The notes beneath the pieces were generated by a model. It was not told where the DNA came from, did no database searches, and saw only the letters and a program-made list of their open reading frames with translations. A program made the translations under genes and the position numbers. DNA of 64,000 nucleotides from Sipunculus nudus (lineage: Eukaryota; Annelida; Sipuncula; Golfingiida; Sipunculidae): contig CM049316.1 of assembly GCA_026874595.1 (NCBI GenBank), positions 63,037,176-63,101,175 on the forward strand, given 5' to 3'. Each line of letters begins with the position of its first letter. Positions within the stretch are counted from its first letter, which is position 1. Shown here piece by piece: positions 42,501 through 51,500 of this stretch.

Positions 42501-45500
42501 GGAAATATGAGTTATTTTCACCCAAAGCACATATACAGATGGACACCACAGAAAAAAAATTGCAGATGGCACCACCAGTCTTTTGAACAAGATGGAGTCC
42601 AAGATCTATGGATATGCACAATTTCAGGTCAATAGGGCAAATCACTCCTGAGAAAAGAACATTAATTTATTCTACAAAAACGGGAAGGTAGGTGGTGCCA
42701 CCTGTCTGGTTTACAAGGAAACTTTCCCAAGATGGATGGGCATGCCATATTTCAGACCAATACCTTGAACCATTCTTGAGATATGAGCAATTTGCACCAA
42801 AAACACATCTACAAATGGACGCCACGCGAAAACAATTGCAGTTGGCACCACCAGTCTTGAGTACAAGATGGAGGAGTCCAAAACCTATAGATATGCACAT
42901 TTTCATGCCAATAGGGCAAATCACTTCTTAGAAAAGGGCTTTAACTTGTTCTACAAAACGGGAAGGTAGGTGGGGCCACCTGTCTGGTTTACGAGGAAAA
43001 TTTCCAAGATGGATGGACATGCCGAATTTCAGACCAATACCTTGAAGATTACCAGAGATATGAGCAATTTTCACCAAAAACAAATGTACGGATGGACGCC
43101 ACACAATAATGATTGCAGATAGTGACAGTGGAATACAAGATGGAGGCATCCAAGATCAATGGACATGCACAATTTCAGCCCAATCTGGTTATTAGTTTAG
43201 ACTTGAAATGCTCACAGTACTGTCAAGCCGCAATGATGGGGTATTAAAAGGGGCGAAAACAAGAAAAGGACAGAAGGTGGCGCCATCTGTCTTCCGCAGA
43301 AGACGAAGCTATCAGGATCTTCATTCAATTTCATTTTTGGACCAATCCATGCATCCCTTATTGAGATATTTGTGATTTTGTGTGATTTTCACCATATATG
43401 GCAATATATTCAGGGTCAAGGCCACTCTCATAAGAAAGTTCATCAACCAAATTTAAATATACATCATCCCATAACCCATGTCTCTGTGTATGCATAATAT
43501 GAAAGAAATCTGTCCATTAGTTTTTGACTCATAATGCTCACAGTACTGTTAAGTGGCAATGATACGGGCATTAAATGGCACAAAAACAAGAAAAGGATAA
43601 AAGGTGGTGTCACCAGTTTCTGGTACATGACAACAATATCTATGATCTTCAGTCAATTTGATTTTTGGATCAATCCATGCAAGATTTCTTGAGATATTTA
43701 AGAATTTGTGTGACCCCCCCCTCCCCAATTGGACTTATTCAAGGTCAAGGTCACTCTCCTATGAAAAGGTCATGACCCCATTTTAAATAAGCTTTGTCCT
43801 CTCCCCCATATCTATACATATGTCAAGTTTGCTAAAGATCTGTAAAATATTTTTTGAGTTATTGCAACCAAACAAAATCATCTCGGCGGCGGCGCTGCCA
43901 TGCTTAAACCATAGTATCCCAACAAGCATACAAAATTCAACCAAAATTCATGACTTTCTCCTCATGACTTTTATTATTCGAGAGAGACAGTCCATCACGT
44001 CAGACAATGGTCCTCTGAGGGCCCTGCATTTCTGCTGGTGCTGGACTAGTTTACGTATGGGTGAAAAATTAAGTGAAATTTTAAAACACGTGACCCATGG
44101 GTCATGACGCTCAGCTGACAAGCATGACCTGTATTTAAAGCCTGATGGTTATACCATATGGTATCTGACCATACTTGGAAGATGGAAGGTTTGGGATGAA
44201 AAGTCTGAATGAAATGCATCCACAACTTTTTTCAAGAAGCTGGTCCTGTGACATTGACCTTTGACCCTAAGACCTAAATATCAAAAGGTTTGTTCCTCTA
44301 TTGACATGTAAGGTTTTGGGATGATTATTTTGGCTATAAGAATTAATTCTGGGAGGTGCAAACACACCCAGTAACTCAGAGAATATAGGTCACAGTGACC
44401 TAATTTCAGATCTGCAAGATCTTTTTAGAACCTCTAAGACTGCATAGGGTTCATGTATCTAGCCCTTACAGTTACAATTTGTGCCCTTCTAACGGCCAGA
44501 CGGACGGACAGATGGAAGGACGACGGACAAAGACCCATCACTATAGCACAGCATGAGTAAAAGTCAGCTGAGCTAAAAATCACTGGAACTGCACTGACAA
44601 AAGGATTTCTAAGGTGGCTAACTGGCAGACTTAATGGATTTCTGACAAGTCTGACATTTGATATCACACATCCTACAATAAGAGACCAAACTTGTAGCAA
44701 ATTCTCCAAAGGATGTTACAGTAATGAATGTCCAAAACAATTCAAAAGGCATTTTCAGGCCCTTATATTAGATTTATAGATATGCAAATGTAAAAAGTGT
44801 AAGTCCAATATTTTTTATTATCACTCTGCTTTTCAATGGGATCAGCAGGGTAGGTAAACTGCAAAACCTGAAAGAAAAGAAATGCAGAAAGCATGACTAA
44901 AGGTCTTGTAATAAAAAAAGCCATCCTAAATCCAGGTACACATCCACATATTATGAGAACAAACATTTGCTTTTTTATCTGGTAATTTATATAAATATAT
45001 TCAGATATCTAGGAAACTAACTTTACTGCTATGATTCCATAAAATAAACTGCAAAATGTTCCCATCATCTTATAAATCAGTAGCTAAACCTTAATACTAT
45101 ACTCTCACAGTCTTAATGCCTGGCTGAAGCATTCCGGCAACAGTGTTTTTGTTAAGCAGTAACGAGGTATTTATCACTCAGCCTTATCACTTAACAGGCT
45201 GATACAAAAGAGAGTCATATGTCACCAGCATCACTCACAATTACAGCCACACAGTGAGATGTACCATAACCAATGGTTATATGTACAAGAAAAATAGAGA
45301 TGGTCTACAAAATAATGATGGGTAACTACTAACCACTTACATCTAGCCGGGTGTAATTACTTGGCAACCAATGAGTGAATAACTTAGACCTGCAACCTTT
45401 AACCTCCTGACCAGCTGACCTCAAAATCAATTGGTTATTTCTTCATGCAAAAAGACCCATAAATATGAAGTCTGAATCACATTCAGTGATGCATAGATGT

Positions 45501-48500
45501 GGCATATGTGAAAGACTGAAGGTTTGGGTTGAACAGTTTCATTTGAAATATGTTCACAAGCATTTAGAACAATATTGTGACCTTGACCTTTGACCTTTTG
45601 AACTCAACATCAATAGGCTTCTTCCCCTATTGGTAGGTAAGCCATATATGACAGATGGAAAGTACAGATTGAAAAGTTTGCCTGAAAATGACTCCACGCA
45701 AGAAGAGGGTGCTGTGAACTTGACCTTTGACCTCAAAATCAACAGGTCTTTTCCCCTGTTGGCAGAGAAGCGATATCAGTGCTGAAAGGTTTTGAATAAA
45801 AGGTCTAGCTTGAAATGTGTCCACAACCTTTTCAAAGAAGTGGATCCTGTGACCCTGACCTTTGACCTTGTGACCTCAACATCTATAGAATTCTTCTCCC
45901 ACTTAGTAGGTGAGCTATATGTGATAGATCAAAGAATTGGGATGAAAGGGTTGGCTTAAAATGCATCCACAGGCTTTTCACAGAAGCTGGTTCTGTGACC
46001 TTGACCTCAAAATAATTATGGTTCTTCCCCTGTTGGTAGGTGAGCTGTATGTGAAAGATGGAAGGTTTGGGATGAAAATTTTGGCTAAAAGAATTATTTC
46101 TGGGGGGTGCAAACACACCCCATAACTTCGAGAATATAGGTCGCAGTGACCTAATTTCAGGTTTGCAAGGAGATCCTTTTAGAACCTCTAAGACTGCATA
46201 GGGTTCATGGCCCTAGCCCCTACGGTTATAATTTGTGCCCTGCTAACGGAAGAACGGCCGGACAGACGGAAGGAAGATGGACAAAGACCCATCTCTATAG
46301 CCCAGCATGACTGAAATTCAGCTGAGCTAAAAAATGACAAACAGAAACAGGTTTTTATCCATATGCATGAGGGAAAAAATCCTACTGGATCAAATGATAA
46401 ATTAATATTAAAGATGATATGTCTGAAATAATGTGTGCAATAGCAAATCACCTAAGGTAGTCTGTTGGCCATATTTGATTTTGAGCAAGTCTGTAATTTT
46501 ATATGTCTGGAGCCCTCATAGTCACCAATGATCCCTTTGAAATTGGGAATGCTGCAATAGGTTGTTGTTGGGTTATCGCGCGCAAAGAAAACCATCGATC
46601 GGGCTGTGGTGGCCATTCTGGAATTCCAACAGGTCCGCAATTCAATAGGTCTGGAGTCCTCATAGGTACCAATTATCATCCCTGTGAATTCGGGAAAGCT
46701 GCATTAGGTTGTTGTAGATTTATTGCATGCAAAATAAAATAAACGATCAGGCTGTGGCTGCCATATTTGAATTCCAACAGTACTGTAATTCTATATGTCG
46801 TGAGCCTTCAGAGGTACCAATCTTCCCTGGGAATTTGGGATAGCTGCAGTAGGTTGTTGTTATCGTGCAAGAAAGAAAATCAGCGATCGGGCTGTGGCAA
46901 CCATATTAGAATTCTGACAGGTCTGTAATTCAATAGTTCTGAAGACCTCATATGTACCAATCATCCCTGTGCATTTGAGAAAGCTGAAATATGTTGTTGT
47001 TTAGTTATCTCGTGCGAGAGAAAATCAGGAACTTGGCTGTGGCAGCCATATTGGAATTCTGACTGGTCTGTAATTCAATAGGTCTGGAGCGCTCATAGGT
47101 ACCAATCATCCCTGTGAATCTGGGAAAGCTGCAGAAGGTTTTTGTTGAGTTATTGCGCGCAAAAAATTCATTGATCTGGCTGTGGTGGCCACATTGGAAT
47201 TGCTATTCAAAATTTCATTTTAATAAATTATAATAATCAAGAATTAAACCACATTCCAGGACATCTACTTACTGGCCCTCATGAATACTCCCGCCTATCA
47301 TTTTAACTTCACCACCAGCAAGGACTTTCATTTTATAAAAATTATGACAACGGTATCACAGGCCTGCCAGAAAAATTAAAGGCCCATATAATTTTTGGTA
47401 AAAATTTAAAAAAAGTAATTGAAAGCTAAAAATATAATTACTCACGTGGCAGCGGCACCTGGCATCAGTTGAAAATATTATTTCTATGAGAATCTCGCAA
47501 AACTGGCATAGACCTGGAGAATTATGGAGTGTTTTAACGTCATATAGCCCATATTTGCAACGAACATCTCGTTAGAAAACTCTCCGCTAATTCTGCAGCT
47601 CCCTGCTAGTTCACAGAGGTTTAAAAAATTCTCCGTTCTCTCATCTACTGTGTCATACTCGGTTAGATATGGAGGTTATTTGAAAACACAGACTCATTAT
47701 ATGAAGGGCGGGTTGTTGTAAATAATGGAAGAATAATTTTTTACTATAACATAAAGACATTCTGGAAAAAACAATTATGAGTATGATGCAATAGATAGTT
47801 GCTTTTGGTAATCAAGCGCTTGAAAGTGGCAGCAAACTGACTGACTTGAAAAAAAAATCACAATGATCGGCCCATCACTTATAGGTACCAATCATCCCTG
47901 TAAATTTGGGAAAACTGCATTAGTTTGTTGTTATCGCACAAGAAAGAAAGTGTCACTGACGGAAGGACGGACTGACATGGTGATCACTATAGGGCACTGC
48001 TTGTCAAGTAGGGCCCTAATAAATCATCCCGATGACAGAGTTACATTCCTCACTGTCTATTAAATAATACAGATGTGACAACCAGCTTTTCACCACCTTT
48101 CTATAGAAGATATATGTGAATTCTTGCTAACTCTGAGTATATAATACACTTTAAAGAACTCCAGTTAGTTCCTTTTCAGAAAAGTTCTTGAAAGCATAAG
48201 TGAGTGATGGATGTTTTAGCTTGTTTTTTTCAAACATCAGTAAACACAGCAATGTTGACAAGAGCACTGCAGACGTGCATATTACACCAGTTGTGTCTCT
48301 GGTGACCTCTGACATTAAATATGTATGAATTTCATGAGAAGGTGATTCAGGTGAGAAAGTCTATTGGTCAATATGTATAATGAGTTTCATGAAAATCCAT
48401 AGAATTTGGGCAAGTCACCAAGGTGCCTCCAAAGTGTGGTGACCTCTGACCTCATAAAATATGCATGGATTCTGCTTGAAATCAAACTTAGGTGAGACAT

Positions 48501-51500
48501 TTTACTGATTAACTTTTATGATGAGTAATATAAAAATCCTTCATATTGTGTGAAGTTATTGTGGCGACATCACAAAGTAGTGAGTTAAGCCCAAATTAGA
48601 CTTACGCACATGTCACACGTGCACAAAGCAACAAATTCAAAACACACTAAAGCACACATCATGCGTCTGATTGGATGGTATTAACCAAGCACCTATTGTT
48701 TTTTATGTTTATCTTTGTAAAAAAAAAGTAATTTTGATAATCTGCATTGGTGTAATTCTATAGAAATATGTATCTTTTTGTGAACAAACCTGTTCTAAAT
48801 ATTACAGAACTCAGTCGCAATTCTTAATAATTTATATATTTGTCTTGCTTTGTTGAACATTTTCTATCACAATACAAATCAATAATTATAGTTCATTGAA
48901 TTATAACAAATGATTTACCCGCAGTTTAATACAGAATGCAAGTGCTGGGGAGGGAAACCCTCTCTTTAGTTATGTAATTATCATGAATCCACATGGGGCA
49001 AGCGCATGTCATGCGTCAAAATTCGCTTCAGGAGCGATAGCTGACGCTTGACGTTCGTGTGACATGCGCGTTAGTCGTTTTTGTCATTGATAAATAGAGT
49101 GGAGCGACTTTGTCCGGATTTGACGCTTGACGCGCAAGGCTTGACGCACGTATAACAAATGTGTTAGCGTGTTTTGGGCTTTTCCAATGACTTTATTAAA
49201 TATGTGAGGAATTTACCCATAATCTAACTTGGGTGAGATAATCTGCTGGTAAGTACTTTTGGTGAGTTTTGAGAAAATCCATTAAAGCCCTGGTAAGTTA
49301 ACATGGCGACACTTAAAGTTAACAGACAGACCTTTGGCCATAATACGGGCTTATAAAAGCGTTAGGTACCACTTCCTATGTTTGATAGAATAGTAAAGTG
49401 TTTCTTAGAACAGAAATTTATTTACTCTATTTACAACACAGAATAACAATTTATTTACTATTTACAACTCTATAGCAGCCTGTGTTGCTTTTATAATTAT
49501 AGTTTGTTTTCTTTTAATCAAAGTTCTGGTAATTTTCACATATCTGGACACCAGAGTAACATCAATATGTTAAAGATGAAATCAGTGGTATGGTAAATTA
49601 CTGAAACAACAATATCCCCGAGTAGCAGGTGCAAGTCCACTTTAACTGTCTGGACTTAACCTAGTATTCTGAGCCAAGAGCTGACAGCACTAGTCTGAAC
49701 ATACTGACACAAACCAGAACCCACTGAAGAGGTGCCAACGATCCACTACCACAGATTCAGCCAGATATCAAGTGTTGCCTAAATCTCCCCCACCCTTATT
49801 GTGCTGCGTTTAGTAAGTTTTCATGTTCGACATTTAAATTTTCAAGATTGTTAATTCACTATTCAATCTTATCTGCAGAAAAATATTAAATTATATTTTT
49901 TTTGCAAATATGAATGTTATTTAACTGTCAGGTCTTACTCAGCATATCATAAATATTTTAAACTTAAATAATATGTTTAATGCATTAAAATTAATCACAT
50001 TTCAATATAAAACCTGAAAAACATAATTGTTTAAAGAATCTAATTGTGTAACTATGTGTCCTTGTTTGATGCCCCTTTAAAAGTACATGAAAGAGGTTTT
50101 TGTAAAAAAAAAACCCAATAATTTAGACTTTCTTTACAGCTGAAAAGAATGAACCCCTAATTTTGGTCACTTTAACTACCGACATACTTAGACTGTAACA
50201 GCCTTTGCCATAAGGGGGAGATGCAGTAAGCATCCCTCATTTCCACTCCCACTAAGGGGGAGTGGAAATAAGCATTCCTTATTTCCACTCTTAGCGACTG
50301 GAAAATAAGGCCTGCCATTTTAAAAATAAACAGTCTGACTGTGATATAAACTGGACAACCGGTCATGACATCGCTCCTGTCAAAACTGGACCTAATGTTA
50401 GGGTCACACCGATCATGTGTGTCGTGCCTGAACTTTTCAGGACGGCTAAGGCTGGTCATTGGTTCCCTGGTAGCCGTGTTAAACCAATATTATTTAATTT
50501 TGGCTGTATTTAACAGAAGTTATATGTACATAAACAAAACATAAACTTTAACTTGTTGCATGTTGTCAGCCAGCATACCAAAAATGATTGATTCCTCAGG
50601 AATTTAAGGCAAGTGTCTAATATTTCCCGGGTGTCTGATACTTGCCTGGTTTGGGGTCCTAAACACCCAAAACACTGGTGTTTTGCATACGTGTGATGAA
50701 ACATCCTTTTAATTTCGAATTTGAAGCAAAACACTGGCAACAGTTAATAAATTATCATCTGTTGCATATTTCAATGCAGAATTGTGCCACTATCCTGTAA
50801 AATAAAAGAAAGCAATAGTGTTTTGTACAAGTAACAAGTGCTCTGCTTAACTGCAACTTGCACCACTAGGGGGTAGCATCATAGCTGTATCCGCCATTAA
50901 CCAACCACGGCAGGAAATACTTGTTTTATCTTTATGTCATGTAGATTTATGACACAATATTGCAGATTAGATATATTCATCAGATGATTATTTATCGGTG
51001 TTACGTTTGGGCTTCTGTGTGTGAACTGGGTGTTTTGTCACAGATGCCCAAAACACTAGTCTGATGTTTTGGCCCTTTGGTGTTCAGGTAGACCCAGTTG
51101 TGGCTCTGTTGTTAACACAGAGCCACAAGTCCCTGCCTTCATTTATCTAGCGGACAGGAGCGCATGCAGGTGACTACGATGTACCCATTTTAAGGACATT
51201 CAGCCTGTGGTTCAGCCCCGGGTGATTGGCTGGTGATTGTTTCAGGCTAGCCCTGTGCACTGCACATGTTACATCCTCACTACAAACTTACTGGCGCACC
51301 CAGCTGAAATGTGATACATGCGCCTGATCAGCTGAAACAATCAAGTGTGTTACCTTGGTAACAACGCTGCCTATGGCCAATGGTCGGTGTGTATGGAGTG
51401 GTCCAGTTACAGGACACTCACACCATGCATCAGTGATGATGTAACACATGCATGTGCACTGCCTCTTGAAACAATCTGCACAGGGGGCATTGAGATAAGG

